Both the position numbers and the translations under genes were made by a program. A stretch of 35,520 nucleotides of DNA from IMG/VR virus record IMGVR_UViG_3300027852_000116, positions 1 through 35,520 of that record, one strand, 5' to 3'. This stretch comes from a virus. Below, piece by piece: positions 7,460 through 16,374 of this stretch. The notes below the pieces were generated by a model. That model was not told where the DNA came from, ran no database searches, and saw only the letters and a list, made by a program, of their open reading frames with translations. Each line of letters begins with the position of its first letter. The stretch's first letter is position 1.

Positions 7460-9045
7460 TTGCCGCAGATAATCTTCGTGCGGACAACATGGATGCCCTG
7501 ACCGATGTCACTGGTATCGGTGGCGGAGCGGGGCCAGGACTAGAGCCGGACATTGCTTATCAAGGTGCAACTGTCGTCGCCGCTATATCTCGAAAAGTTG
7601 GGACAGCTCAGCGCGGGTTTTACACCACGACGGGGGCTACCCGTGACATGACCGCCGCGCGTAGAACAACCGTAATAATGAAAGTGGCCATCGGTAACTG
7701 GGCTGCACTAGATCCGCAGACGACACCCGGACTACGGTTAAGCGTTGGATCAGGCCCCAGTGACTTTTACAGCTACGACCAAGCACTTTTTGTAAATTAT
7801 CCCGCCCGAGGAGGGTTCATTTTTGTCCCCATCGACCCTGGCATCGCTTCCCATAGAGACGGTACAACAGGCACCCCCGTAGTAAGTGCGGCGGACTATT
7901 TCGCTATTGAGGCGGACTTTAATGCTACGTCAAAAGCTGAAAACGTAGTCATGGATGCGGTAGATATCGGTGCGGGGCTTAATCTTACTGGCGGAGACGG
8001 CGGCGATGCTGACGGGGTTTTTCAGGACTACGTAGACCATGACGAAGGCACGGTTGGCAACCGTTTCGCTTTCGTCGTGTCTCAAGAAGGTATCCCTTTT
8101 GTACTGGGTCGCCTTTGGATCGGACAAAACATTTCACAGGCGTCGGTTGCCACGGAGTTCACTGATTCTAATAAAACGGTCGTTTTCCCGGACGGATTGT
8201 TTGCCGCAGGGTTTAGCGGCCTATCTTTTGACCTTGGCAACGCCTCGACTGTCGTCGATATTTCCGGCTGTTCGTTTATCGGACGAGGCACAACCACGGG
8301 CGAAGACACACGCCCTACCCATACAGTCACGGGTACGACGGGAACGGCTACAGTAGACGCCTCCTTGTTTTTGAATTTTGCGGCAATCAGTCCTACCAGC
8401 GTGGGGGTTTACTCGTCCTGCACCTTTGAGGCTTGCGGCCAAATCACTGCGGCGGGTGCGGATTTTTCCAACAGTGCCGTGTCTAATAGTACCGCCGCCA
8501 GTGCGTTGCTTTGGAACGTAGCTACCGACACCGACGGGCTGTTGGACGGTGTTCGTTTTACTTCGGCGGGCACGGGCCACGCAATAGAACTCGGGTCTAA
8601 CACCCCCGCGACAATAAATTTCAATGAGCAGGAGTACACCGGCTACGCGGGCGTGGACGGATCTACAGGTAACGAGGTTCTATACAACAATTCCGGCAAA
8701 GCAATAACGATCAACTATACTGGCGTTGCCCCGACGGTTAGAAACGGTGCCGGAGCCAGCACAACGCTAGTTAACACGATTAATTACACGATTACCGGTT
8801 TAGATCAAAATGCAGTGGTAACGATAGTGGACATCACTACCCCGACGAGTCCGTCTCTGCTGTTCGAGGAAACCGCAGGCGTTGATAATGTCGTGACTTA
8901 TGCTTTCGATGGTGCTTTAATAGGCACAGCGATAGGCGTGTATGCGCGAAACACAACCATTAAAAACCAAGAATTTGACGATGTGCTACCTGCGGTTGAT
9001 ACCTCGTTTCCGATTTCACAGGTTGCCGACACTGTTTATATTTAA
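7444..9045 (+). CDS. Large beta-rich virion-type protein, unknown function (accessory head/neck block)
   Basis: 533 residues, poor in Lys, rich in Gly, Thr, Ala, Asp and Asn, with the short alternating hydrophobic pattern typical of beta-helical or beta-sandwich phage surface proteins. The N-terminal part (to about 220) reads as one domain. Residues about 250-420 have turns rich in Gly, Asn and Ser consistent with a beta-helix (for example SFDLGNASTVVDISGCSF). The C-terminal about 110 residues form a separate domain with TINYTITGLDQNAVVTIVDI. No enzyme motif is visible. ATG 7444 has AGGTGAAAG just upstream within the preceding zinc-ribbon gene. It is followed after 12 bases by another large protein of similar composition, suggesting that both belong to one virion structure. 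Head fibre, neck whisker or decoration are all possible. Confidence 0.75.
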   Translation: MAAVVVAADNLRADNMDALTDVTGIGGGAGPGLEPDIAYQGATVVAAISRKVGTAQRGFYTTTGATRDMTAARRTTVIMKVAIGNWAALDPQTTPGLRLSVGSGPSDFYSYDQALFVNYPARGGFIFVPIDPGIASHRDGTTGTPVVSAADYFAIEADFNATSKAENVVMDAVDIGAGLNLTGGDGGDADGVFQDYVDHDEGTVGNRFAFVVSQEGIPFVLGRLWIGQNISQASVATEFTDSNKTVVFPDGLFAAGFSGLSFDLGNASTVVDISGCSFIGRGTTTGEDTRPTHTVTGTTGTATVDASLFLNFAAISPTSVGVYSSCTFEACGQITAAGADFSNSAVSNSTAASALLWNVATDTDGLLDGVRFTSAGTGHAIELGSNTPATINFNEQEYTGYAGVDGSTGNEVLYNNSGKAITINYTGVAPTVRNGAGASTTLVNTINYTITGLDQNAVVTIVDITTPTSPSLLFEETAGVDNVVTYAFDGALIGTAIGVYARNTTIKNQEFDDVLPAVDTSFPISQVADTVYI

Positions 9046-9057
9046 GAGGTTATTATC

Positions 9058-10893
9058 ATGGCAAAGATTGTAGACCCCGATCAAATTAATGACGGGACAG
9101 AGGCAGTTTATAACACCACACTTTTAACCGTACAATATCTTGTTGCGGGCAACTTGGATGATAACTCCCCCGGCAAAAGTTCCGGTGTTACAGGACAAGC
9201 GGCATACTCCGCATCTAAAGATCATATTTTAGCAAGCGCTAGTTTAAGGCGACACAGGTCACCCTACGACCCTGTTTTTGACGCGTCGTTCTTGGTTAAA
9301 GACGGCTGGGATTTCGCAGATCAACAATCACGCGATTTGCTCCGTGACGCGGGCTTCAGGGTTACAGTAACCGGACAAGAACTCGCATGTATAATCGGTT
9401 TGCAGTCCGCTGGTGCGCTAGACCAACTCTACTATCAGCAAGTTCTCGGGTTTACTTCCGCGACCGTTGACTTCGATAAAACCGGCGACCTTAACGAATT
9501 AATCGAAATATTCGACGGGGCGGCCAGCGATAGGCGAGACTTCTTAAAAGTTTTTAACCGTATTGAAGGAAAACTTTACTCGGAAGGAAACCTTCTTATC
9601 GATCAGGATTTGGCTGCGCTTACTTTCATTGCCTATAGGTTGCCGCTAGGAAATGGCGACGACCCTAATAACAACACATCCGACGCTACTATTGACGGCA
9701 ACGCACCCTACACAGGCATGTCACTGTCTTTTGTGCAAGGTAGCGGATTTACGACTTTCGCGAACAGCACGGTGTATCCTGCAGGCGCGGTAGTCCTTGA
9801 CCCCGCCGTTCAATCCGGCGGGTCGTCTAACGGCACATGGTGGTTCACCCCCGGAGGCGGAACGTCTAACGGGGCGAACACTGGCGTCGACACAGGTATC
9901 ACTGATTGGGAAAGTTTTGCAGGTGAACGTCAAATCGGCGACGAGTGGTTCGCGTATAACCGAATAATCGCAGGTAACGCGGGGACAGATATTGAAGTCC
10001 ACGAGTGGGCGAAACGTCAGTTACGCCTTACCACCGACATTAACGCCGACGCGATCGGCTCGCCTAACCAAGATGGTTTCGGCGCGGTCAACGGCGAGGT
10101 TGCACGTTTGCTCACACAGATAGTTGGCGGCATGGCTACTTTCGGCGGAGTATTCATAGACAATTTTGATTCTAGCTCCAGAGCGACCGCGACTTTTAAT
10201 GATATTACCGTGGACGGGGGCGGCCTTGATGCGGAATCCGTACCGGTAACGTTTACGGGACGAACGTTCCCGTTTAGTTCTGCAGGTAACTTCGTGTTTA
10301 GCCAGAACGGTGTTGACGAAACAAACGTCGATACGTTTTACGACGCATACTTCAAATATACCCGCCGTGACACTAATACTGATGTAGCGGTGACCAGTGC
10401 GGCTACGAATACCGCCACCATCACAAGTACCTTAATTGATTTATCAATTTATACGGCTAACGACTGGGTCGAGCTATCAGGTTTCGCTAATTCTGAAAAT
10501 AATGGACTCTTTCAGGTGACAGGCACGCCAACGGCAAACAGCATGGACGTAGTTAAAACACGTGAGCCTAACACCGTTCTGGTTGACGAAACCGTAGGCC
10601 CCACCGTTAGTGTTGACGACAATCCGTTCAATACGGACGACGCTGTTATCGTCAATGACGATACTGGCACGCCGATTACCGGCCAAATTACACAAATTAA
10701 CGAACCCTTCACTTTTGCCTATGACACTAACGTGCAAGGCGGGCGTGTCGCGGGAACCGACGCTCCGATAGTAATCGTGGCTCAAGGTTTAAACGACGCC
10801 AAATGGGGCGAAGCTCAATTCACAATTACACGCGCAGTCGGCCTATCGTTCCCTGTGAACCTTTTGGACGAATCTGTATACAATAACCCGTAA
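9058..10893 (+). CDS. Large virion structural protein, uncharacterised phage family
   Basis: 611 residues. From memory it resembles a widespread but functionally uncharacterised phage structural family. Recognisable parts are an opening with GWDFADQQSRDLLRDAGF (about residues 80-97), a block around DLNELIEIFDGAASDRRDF (about 143-161), and NAPYTGMSLSF near residue 220, followed by a Gly-, Asn- and Thr-rich middle. The last about 150 residues are a beta-rich tail with VTSAATNTATITSTLIDLS and repeated short strands. No signal peptide, membrane segment or catalytic motif is seen. The start has the weak upstream AAGAGGTT (about 9045-9052). It belongs to the inserted block between portal and protease. 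A capsid- or neck-attached appendage is the best guess by context. Confidence 0.75.
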   Translation: MAKIVDPDQINDGTEAVYNTTLLTVQYLVAGNLDDNSPGKSSGVTGQAAYSASKDHILASASLRRHRSPYDPVFDASFLVKDGWDFADQQSRDLLRDAGFRVTVTGQELACIIGLQSAGALDQLYYQQVLGFTSATVDFDKTGDLNELIEIFDGAASDRRDFLKVFNRIEGKLYSEGNLLIDQDLAALTFIAYRLPLGNGDDPNNNTSDATIDGNAPYTGMSLSFVQGSGFTTFANSTVYPAGAVVLDPAVQSGGSSNGTWWFTPGGGTSNGANTGVDTGITDWESFAGERQIGDEWFAYNRIIAGNAGTDIEVHEWAKRQLRLTTDINADAIGSPNQDGFGAVNGEVARLLTQIVGGMATFGGVFIDNFDSSSRATATFNDITVDGGGLDAESVPVTFTGRTFPFSSAGNFVFSQNGVDETNVDTFYDAYFKYTRRDTNTDVAVTSAATNTATITSTLIDLSIYTANDWVELSGFANSENNGLFQVTGTPTANSMDVVKTREPNTVLVDETVGPTVSVDDNPFNTDDAVIVNDDTGTPITGQITQINEPFTFAYDTNVQGGRVAGTDAPIVIVAQGLNDAKWGEAQFTITRAVGLSFPVNLLDESVYNNP

Positions 10894-10910
10894 GCTAGGA
10901 GTATAGGGCA

Positions 10911-11324
10911 ATGAGCTTGCAACAATTAATGACACATGAAACCATCGAGGCGCGTCGCGCAAAATTGCGCAACGAGAGTACGGAGAAACACCTAGCTTTG
11001 AAAGCGCGTCGGTATGCTTTTTTCCGAATGCAAAATTTTTTAGAAGGCGGTACGGTCCCGGAGGCGGAACACGCCGCGACTGTAAAAGAAGTCGAGGCAG
11101 AAATCGCCCCACTAGGGGGTGTTTTAGAATTTGCCAAAAAGTGGGACTTTGACCCTTTGACTGGGAAAATTATTAGTCGAGACCGTTCGGTGTGGAAAGC
11201 CCATGATGAATTTATGGAACGGGCGGCACCCTGCCTCGGTTCTAAAGAGGCCGAAATGATGGAACGCAATATCGCTCACGAGGCACTGATGCGCGAAAAA
11301 AAAACGCCTGCCACGGAGCATTAA
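10911..11324 (+). CDS. Helical hypothetical protein in the virion block
   Basis: 137 residues starting MSLQQLMTHETIEARR, charged and almost entirely helical by pattern (many Glu, Lys, Arg and Ala). I do not recognise a family. AGGAGTATAGGGCA precedes the ATG, a good ribosome site. It sits between two large beta-rich virion proteins, and phage appendage genes are often paired with small helical chaperones, so an assembly chaperone is a reasonable but untested guess. It has one Cys and no membrane segment. The stop is 3 bases before the next ATG. Confidence 0.65.
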   Translation: MSLQQLMTHETIEARRAKLRNESTEKHLALKARRYAFFRMQNFLEGGTVPEAEHAATVKEVEAEIAPLGGVLEFAKKWDFDPLTGKIISRDRSVWKAHDEFMERAAPCLGSKEAEMMERNIAHEALMREKKTPATEH

Positions 11325-11327
11325 ACC

Positions 11328-12575
11328 ATGGCCGCAAAGGCGATATTTGATGTCACCAACCGACGTATAGAAATAATCGAGCCGCCGGTTAACGGTGTTT
11401 CGACGATTGACATACGCGTCGATTTATATAGTGACGGAAAAGAGGACTGGGAGCTTAACGCTGATGATGAACGGTCGCACCGGTTCCCGTTTATCACTAG
11501 CCAGACGGCAGGCCAAGAAACCAGCGGAGGACGCACCGAACCAGTTTTCTTTCGTCTTCGTAACGGTATCGAAGGTTGGCGAATACTTCCTCACGATTCT
11601 GATCATGTTTTAACTTTGATCGGAACTCTCGTTCCTAACGATGAAACAGTCCCCTTAGCCGAGCCAAGACCAGGCAGAACGATAGTCATATTGACCGACG
11701 GTTCGGAGGTTGCTCAGCTAACTCAAGGCAACACCCTGTCCATTGCGCAACAAACTCAACTGTCAGACGTACACGGCCAAGTCGTTCGGTCGGTGTTCAT
11801 TGACACTGAAAAGCTAGCCGCAGGTAACGGATACCAGCAAACACCATTTAACACTTGGACGGCGGCGGTTGATTACGCCGAAGAAAATAATTTAGTTAAC
11901 CTTGTTTTACTGGCTGATGCGGTAGTTGATAGGCAGCTTAAAAACTTCGTGATTGACGGCGTTGGCGTCCCGGCCATTGACTTAAACGGGCAAATAATGG
12001 ACAACACTATCGTCCGGCGTTGCCAAGTGACAGGTAGCTATACCGGCCAAATGCAAGCTAATGAATCGGCGCTTGTGAATCTTTCTGGAATGGCAGGTGT
12101 TTTTCTTACTGTTACTGCTGCGGGAACTTTGACAGTCGCGCCTAACAGTAATTTATTCATATCGAGAGTTGCGCCTGCGATTGCCGCCCAACCTTGGACG
12201 CTTAGTATGAACAGTGGGCAGCCTTCGCAAGCCGCCGTGCATAACATAACGGGCGGCCTAATTGTTACCAACATGGATCATGCGGGGGATGTTCTTCATT
12301 TACATTTTGCGCAAGGAGAGCTTACTATTGACGCCAGTTGCACCCTTGGCGGTCTAGTCGTTACTGGCGATGTTAAAATAAATAATAATTCGGCAGGTAC
12401 AACTCTCGTCGACAAGACGACCAGCACACTAACCACGGACATTCATAAGCTACACGGACTAGAACTCGGAAACCCGATGACCGTGACGCCAGCCAGCCGT
12501 AAAACTCAGGACAATAGTCTTGATCAAGTGATTACGGGAGACGGCGAGACAACCAGTACGGTGACGCGCCAATGA
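11328..12575 (+). CDS. Virion surface/appendage protein with beta-helical middle and conserved phage C-terminal motif
   Basis: 415 residues in three visible parts. The N-terminal part (1-110) matches, from memory, the opening domain of an uncharacterised phage tail/appendage family: VDLYSDGKEDWELN, VFFRLRNGIEGWRILPHDSD and LTLIGTLVPND. The middle (about 160-360) is beta-helix-like and includes AQGELTIDASCTLGGLVVTG, a pattern common in phage surface proteins. The C-terminal about 45 residues contain LHGLELGNPMTVTPASR and end GDGETTSTVTR, a tail often seen in phage distal-tail or neck proteins. No enzymatic motif is seen. The stop overlaps the next start as ATGA. Likely an exposed virion component; which part of the particle it decorates is unknown. 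Confidence 0.75.
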   Translation: MAAKAIFDVTNRRIEIIEPPVNGVSTIDIRVDLYSDGKEDWELNADDERSHRFPFITSQTAGQETSGGRTEPVFFRLRNGIEGWRILPHDSDHVLTLIGTLVPNDETVPLAEPRPGRTIVILTDGSEVAQLTQGNTLSIAQQTQLSDVHGQVVRSVFIDTEKLAAGNGYQQTPFNTWTAAVDYAEENNLVNLVLLADAVVDRQLKNFVIDGVGVPAIDLNGQIMDNTIVRRCQVTGSYTGQMQANESALVNLSGMAGVFLTVTAAGTLTVAPNSNLFISRVAPAIAAQPWTLSMNSGQPSQAAVHNITGGLIVTNMDHAGDVLHLHFAQGELTIDASCTLGGLVVTGDVKINNNSAGTTLVDKTTSTLTTDIHKLHGLELGNPMTVTPASRKTQDNSLDQVITGDGETTSTVTRQ

Positions 12576-12799
12576 GCTTGAAATCTTTAGGCATTGCTTC
12601 GCTAGGTTTGCTGAAGAAAGCAATCAAGCAGGCGTTGCATATTACGTCTAACGGATTGATCAGAATAGGTGAGGGGGATAAGGAAGAAATCTTTATCCAG
12701 CCAGGTGCTATGACTTTAGCAGCAAAGCGAGTAGAATTGCCAGATACACTCGCGGGAAATAACCTTGCTGTACTATTGACAAATCATAGTTTATTATAA
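12572..12799 (+). CDS. Small hypothetical protein, last gene of the accessory virion block
   Basis: 75 residues starting MSLKSLGIASLGLLKKAIKQ, translationally coupled to the preceding appendage gene through ATGA. The N-terminal about 25 residues could form an amphipathic helix, followed by short strands (GLIRIGEGDKEEIFIQPGAM) and a hydrophobic end. I do not recognise it. It may be an accessory partner of the upstream virion protein. Confidence 0.55.
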   Translation: MSLKSLGIASLGLLKKAIKQALHITSNGLIRIGEGDKEEIFIQPGAMTLAAKRVELPDTLAGNNLAVLLTNHSLL

Positions 12800-12821
12800 C
12801 CCCCAGAGAAAAGGACAAATT

Positions 12822-13994
12822 ATGTGGCTAATTCTAACAGCAGTACGTGAAGCTCTTGAGCAGGCACAGCGCAATGGCGTGATGCCTACCGCTGAGCAAC
12901 AAATACAGTTCGAGTCCAGGTTTAACGCTTTCAACGAAGATGGCACTCCTCGCAATCGGCTGCTAACCGTTGTTGATGATAAAGCAGAAATAGAAATCAA
13001 AGGCGTACTCACGAAAGCGCCAAGTTTTTTCGCTATGCTTTTTGGCGGTGGAAATACTACCTACCCTGAAATAATTTCAGCACTTGCAGAAGCCGACAGG
13101 AATGATAGTGTCCAAAGCGCCACCATTGCGGTGGATAGTCCCGGCGGCCATTTTGAGGGACTGTTTGACGTTTTGGCAGCAATTGAAACATTTAGTAAAC
13201 CTTTAAAAGTTAACGTAACCGGCACAGCAGCTTCGGCGGCTTTCGCTATTGCGGCTAAAGCTGATTCAATCGAAGCGGCAAACAAAGCTGTACGAATTGG
13301 AAGTATTGGCGTAGCGGCCACGATTGGGGTCGAAGATAACGAAGTCACGATCACAAGTACCGCCGCTCCGAAGAAACGCCCAGACGTTACCACAGAAGAA
13401 GGCAAGGCCATGGTTCGGGAAGAATTGGACGCCATGCACGAAATATTCGCCGATGCGATTGCCACCGGCAGAGACACTACAGTCGAAAATGTTAACGCTC
13501 GCTTTGGTCAAGGTGCTACACTCTTGGCGGAAGCGGCATTAAAACGCGGTATGATTGACGCCATAGCGGGTTCCCCGTTGAAAATAGTTAAGAGTACTAA
13601 ACCAACCACCGCCAGCGGCGGATTAAAACCGGAGACCGGAAATATGGATCTTTCAACACTGAAAGCCCAGCATCCCGCCGTATACGCGGCGGCTATGCAA
13701 GATGGGGCAACCAAAGAGCGCGACCGTGTGTCGGCGCATTTAACCATGGGTGAAGCCTCGGGCGACATGAACACAGCTATTACAGCCGTAAAGGACGGGG
13801 CAGGAATGACCGCCAATTTACAGGCAACGTATATGGCTGCGGGCATGAACCGAAGCGATTCTGCTAACCGTCAAAGTGACGACGATGATGCAGGTAACGC
13901 CGCCAATAGCGCGGACGATAGCGACAACGCTTCGGCCAGTGACAGTAATGTTGCTGACCTAGTTGCTGCTAAACTCGGCTATACAGAGGAGTAA
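12822..13994 (+). CDS. S49-family head maturation protease with C-terminal scaffold (gpC-like)
   Basis: Serine protease that trims head proteins during prohead maturation. 390 residues (lambda gpC is 439). The ClpP/SppA-type core runs from about residue 55 to 255: the strand-and-turn SATIAVDSPGGHFEGL, then TGTAASAAFAIAAKAD with the likely nucleophile Ser138, then RIGSIGV. The likely catalytic Lys is in AAPKKRPD (184/185). The region after residue 270 is Ala-rich and helical, typical of scaffold, and the last 50 residues are strongly acidic (DDDDAGN, DDSDN). AAAAGGAC precedes ATG 12822. An in-frame ATG at 13644 has its own ribosome site (see the nested gene). It is followed directly by decoration and major capsid genes, the lambda C-D-E order. 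Confidence 0.93.
   Translation: MWLILTAVREALEQAQRNGVMPTAEQQIQFESRFNAFNEDGTPRNRLLTVVDDKAEIEIKGVLTKAPSFFAMLFGGGNTTYPEIISALAEADRNDSVQSATIAVDSPGGHFEGLFDVLAAIETFSKPLKVNVTGTAASAAFAIAAKADSIEAANKAVRIGSIGVAATIGVEDNEVTITSTAAPKKRPDVTTEEGKAMVREELDAMHEIFADAIATGRDTTVENVNARFGQGATLLAEAALKRGMIDAIAGSPLKIVKSTKPTTASGGLKPETGNMDLSTLKAQHPAVYAAAMQDGATKERDRVSAHLTMGEASGDMNTAITAVKDGAGMTANLQATYMAAGMNRSDSANRQSDDDDAGNAANSADDSDNASASDSNVADLVAAKLGYTEE
13644..13994 (+). CDS. Nested in-frame scaffold protein (Nu3-like), putative
   Basis: Within the protease gene, codon 275 is an ATG that begins MDLSTLKAQHPAVYAAAMQD and would give a 116-residue protein identical to the protease C terminus. GGAG lies at 13631-13634, 9 bases before this ATG, a good ribosome site inside a coding region. 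In lambda, scaffold protein Nu3 is made from exactly such an internal in-frame start within gene C. The product is Ala-rich and helical with an acidic C-terminal tail, as expected for a scaffold. The evidence is sequence position and family precedent; no other support is available. Confidence 0.6.
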   Translation: MDLSTLKAQHPAVYAAAMQDGATKERDRVSAHLTMGEASGDMNTAITAVKDGAGMTANLQATYMAAGMNRSDSANRQSDDDDAGNAANSADDSDNASASDSNVADLVAAKLGYTEE

Positions 13995-14000
13995 GCGGAC

Positions 14001-14402
14001 ATGGCTAACATTAGAATTGAAAACGTAGATATCGGGAGCATCATCCTTGAAGAAGGAAAGTTCCGTGATGATTTACTGACCGTTGGCGGCGCAGTAACCG
14101 TTTTGGAAGGAACTATTCTGGCGCGTGATTCTATCTCGCTAAAGTTGGTGCCTTTCGTTAAGGGCGGCGTTACCAACGAGAATGGTATTCCTAAAGCGAT
14201 TTTAACTTATGAAGTTGCTTCAACGGGTGCAGGCGATATTGCTATACGCGATATGGTTTCGGGTTCGGTACGTGCCGAACGTTTAGTTATTGATGCTGAT
14301 GGCGATGCCACCAATGTTGATAATGCAGTTCTTGATCAATTGCGCGATTATTCGCTTGTTTCAATTGATGTGCAAGAACTTAACATTTTAGATAACCAAT
14401 AG
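14001..14402 (+). CDS. Head decoration protein (gpD-like)
   Basis: 133 residues; binds the outside of the expanded capsid lattice and stabilises it. Located between protease and major capsid, as in lambda. Supporting family features are the central segment KAILTYEVASTGAGDIAIRD, the DMVSGSVRAERLVID strand, and the C-terminal VLDQLRDYSLVSIDVQELNI. The N-terminal half is beta-rich. Lambda gpD is 110 residues; this one has a longer N-terminal arm. It is only 6 bases after the protease stop, and a ribosome-site-like GAGGAGTAAGCGG precedes it. Confidence 0.85.
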   Translation: MANIRIENVDIGSIILEEGKFRDDLLTVGGAVTVLEGTILARDSISLKLVPFVKGGVTNENGIPKAILTYEVASTGAGDIAIRDMVSGSVRAERLVIDADGDATNVDNAVLDQLRDYSLVSIDVQELNILDNQ

Positions 14403-14412
14403 GAGAGCGGAC

Positions 14413-15507
14413 ATGAGTGGTTCTAATACAACGCGTATGATTCGTGTTTACAACCAGATGGCTCAGCCGATGCTGTTCCTATCCGGTTTTTTCCAAAGCC
14501 CGCCTGAAAATTTCCACACTACCGAAGAAGTCGAAATCGATATTGTTCGTAGTGATGAAGATATTTCGATAGTGGTTCAGGATTTGAGTACAGGCTACCG
14601 AATGAACTCGGAAGACCTATACACCAACAAAGGCTTTAAACCGCCTATCCACAAAGAAGCGTTGCCGATTAATTCGCACGATCTGATTAAGCGTATGCCG
14701 GGTGAGAATCCGTTTGAATCGCCAGATTTTAGAGCGAACGTAATCACGCGCCTCTTTAACGGCATGACAAAGATCGAGCGTAAAATTCGCCGTTCAGTCG
14801 AGCTGCAAGCCTCGCAGGTTTTGCAGACCGGTATTGTCACGTTGACGGATATTAACGGCGTCGCGCTTTATACGCTCGACTATAAGCCGAAGGCAACACA
14901 CTTTCCGACTGCAGGAACTTCTTGGGCGTCTGCTACTGGTGCTCAGAAAATGGCTGACCTTACCGCTTTGGGTGAGATTATCCGAAACGATGGTCTGGGC
15001 GACCCTGATCAACTTATCTTCGGCATCGACGCTTTTGAGAACTTCATCAGTGACACAGACGTTCAGACTCGTTTAGATACGAGACGCATCGAACTTGGTG
15101 GCGTAGCACCTGAATCGCGCGGCAATGGAGCAACGTTCCAGGGCTGGATTCGTTTAGGTAACTATCGCTATGAGATGTGGACGTATGCGGGACGATATAA
15201 GGACCCTCAGACGGGCAACAAACTTTCGTACATTGATACCGGTAAGATCGTCATTCGTGACAGTCAAGGCCGATTAGATGCGACGTTTGGCGCTATTCCG
15301 AACATCGGGGCGTTGTTAGGTAATCAGCAGACTAGCTTATTGCCTGAATTGCCAGGTCGAATCAATAACACGGCTGGCGGTATGGATTTATTCACTAACG
15401 CTTGGTTGTCCGCTGATGGCGAGCAATTGTTCGGCGGAGTGGGTGCGCGTCCGTTGATGATCCCAACGGCCATCGATACTTATGGTTGTTTAGATACTCA
15501 GTTGTAA
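14413..15507 (+). CDS. Major capsid protein (gpE-like)
   Basis: 364 residues (lambda gpE is 341); HK97-fold shell protein. Family-type features are the N-terminal MIRVYNQMAQPMLFLSGFF, the IDIVRSDEDISIVV strand, YTNKGFKPPIHKEALPIN, the long helix around NGMTKIERKIRRSVELQASQ with VLQTGIVTL, the FGIDAFENFISD segment, and YRYEMWTYAGRYKDPQTG near the end of the shell domain. TAGGAGAGCGG precedes the ATG, a strong ribosome site. The gene is followed by a strong terminator, consistent with high expression and separation from the tail genes. No N-terminal propeptide is obvious. Confidence 0.94.
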   Translation: MSGSNTTRMIRVYNQMAQPMLFLSGFFQSPPENFHTTEEVEIDIVRSDEDISIVVQDLSTGYRMNSEDLYTNKGFKPPIHKEALPINSHDLIKRMPGENPFESPDFRANVITRLFNGMTKIERKIRRSVELQASQVLQTGIVTLTDINGVALYTLDYKPKATHFPTAGTSWASATGAQKMADLTALGEIIRNDGLGDPDQLIFGIDAFENFISDTDVQTRLDTRRIELGGVAPESRGNGATFQGWIRLGNYRYEMWTYAGRYKDPQTGNKLSYIDTGKIVIRDSQGRLDATFGAIPNIGALLGNQQTSLLPELPGRINNTAGGMDLFTNAWLSADGEQLFGGVGARPLMIPTAIDTYGCLDTQL

Positions 15508-15523
15508 TTTGGTATCCTACGTT

Positions 15524-15554
15524 TGCCGCCTTGTCATGTGGGCGGCACTTTTTT
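15524..15554 (+). terminator. Rho-independent terminator after the capsid gene
   Basis: TGCCGCC at 15524-15530 pairs perfectly with GGCGGCA at 15541-15547 around a 10-base loop, followed by C and six T at 15549-15554. It lies 16 bases after the capsid stop and 23 bases before the next ATG. It probably lowers transcription into the tail genes and protects the capsid message. Confidence 0.85.
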
Positions 15555-15577
15555 AAACTTAAAATAGGGGTAAGATT

Positions 15578-15988
15578 ATGCCTAGCAATAAAGATTTAGA
15601 AGCATCAATTAATGAAGCGGCTGAAACATTGGGCGTAGATGCGCCGGACGTATCAGATGCAAATAACGCACAACGTGCGGAAATTTTGAAAGAAATGAAC
15701 GCTGAAATTGAAGCGGCAAAAGCCGAGAAAGAAAGACTCGAGCTTAAAGAATTAGAAGCGCAAGCCGAAGAAGATTCAGCGGCGGCAGCACTACTAGCTA
15801 AAAAACAAGCCGAGGCCAAAAAAGCCGAAGCTGAAAAACTCCCGGAGTATTACGTGCCTGTCGGTAAAGCGATCACAACACGCCGTGGAATTTTATCGGA
15901 TAACTCAGAGATTACAGCCAAAGATCTCGCTGGTGGAAAAGAAGCGCTTGACGCTTTCGTTACGTCTGGCCATGTAGCTAAAGGCTAA
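15578..15988 (+). CDS. gpFI-like head assembly protein, putative
   Basis: 136 residues. Residues about 25-90 form a long charged helix with EIEAAKAEKERLELKELEAQ, a probable coiled coil. The C-terminal about 45 residues switch to a small beta-rich domain beginning YYVPVGKAITTRRGIL and ending FVTSGHVAKG. Lambda gpFI, encoded right after the capsid gene and helping terminase dock to proheads, has a similar helical N terminus plus a small C-terminal domain and is 132 residues. AGGGG precedes ATG 15578. The call rests on position, size and domain layout. Confidence 0.55.
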   Translation: MPSNKDLEASINEAAETLGVDAPDVSDANNAQRAEILKEMNAEIEAAKAEKERLELKELEAQAEEDSAAAALLAKKQAEAKKAEAEKLPEYYVPVGKAITTRRGILSDNSEITAKDLAGGKEALDAFVTSGHVAKG

Positions 15989-15990
15989 AC

Positions 15991-16374
15991 ATGAGCCTTC
16001 GTCAGTTAGCCGAAGCAGACCTTGGCGTTATCCTTGAGGATGGCGTTACTGGCTTCGGCTGGCCGATTACCGTCACAGACCCCACAGGCAATGCTCAACC
16101 GCTTACGGGGTTCTCTGACGATATCGCGCAGGTTATCGACCCAGATACCGGACAAGTCCTATCAGGTCGCCTCGCTTCCGTTGCTTTGCGTATTTCATCT
16201 TTGACGACTGCCGGTTTGGCACTTCCTCAAGGTATCGCAGACGCTACAAAAAAACCGTGGCTTATTGCCTTTGACGATATAAACGGGAACAACTTCACAT
16301 TTAAAGTTATGCTTTCAAATCCCGATCGAGCACTCGGTTTAGTGGTTTGCGTGTTGGAGCTTTACCAGCCATGA
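15991..16374 (+). CDS. Head-tail connector protein, putative
   Basis: 127 residues starting MSLRQLAEADLGVILED. It contains GFGWPITVTDPTGNAQPLTG and DIAQVIDPDTGQVLSGRLAS, a beta-rich pattern I associate with a common but weakly characterised phage connector family that occurs between capsid and tail terminator genes. The position corresponds to lambda FII or the equivalent myophage connectors. It starts 3 bases after the previous stop and overlaps the next gene by ATGA. Function is inferred from location; the family match is from memory. Confidence 0.6.
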   Translation: MSLRQLAEADLGVILEDGVTGFGWPITVTDPTGNAQPLTGFSDDIAQVIDPDTGQVLSGRLASVALRISSLTTAGLALPQGIADATKKPWLIAFDDINGNNFTFKVMLSNPDRALGLVVCVLELYQP

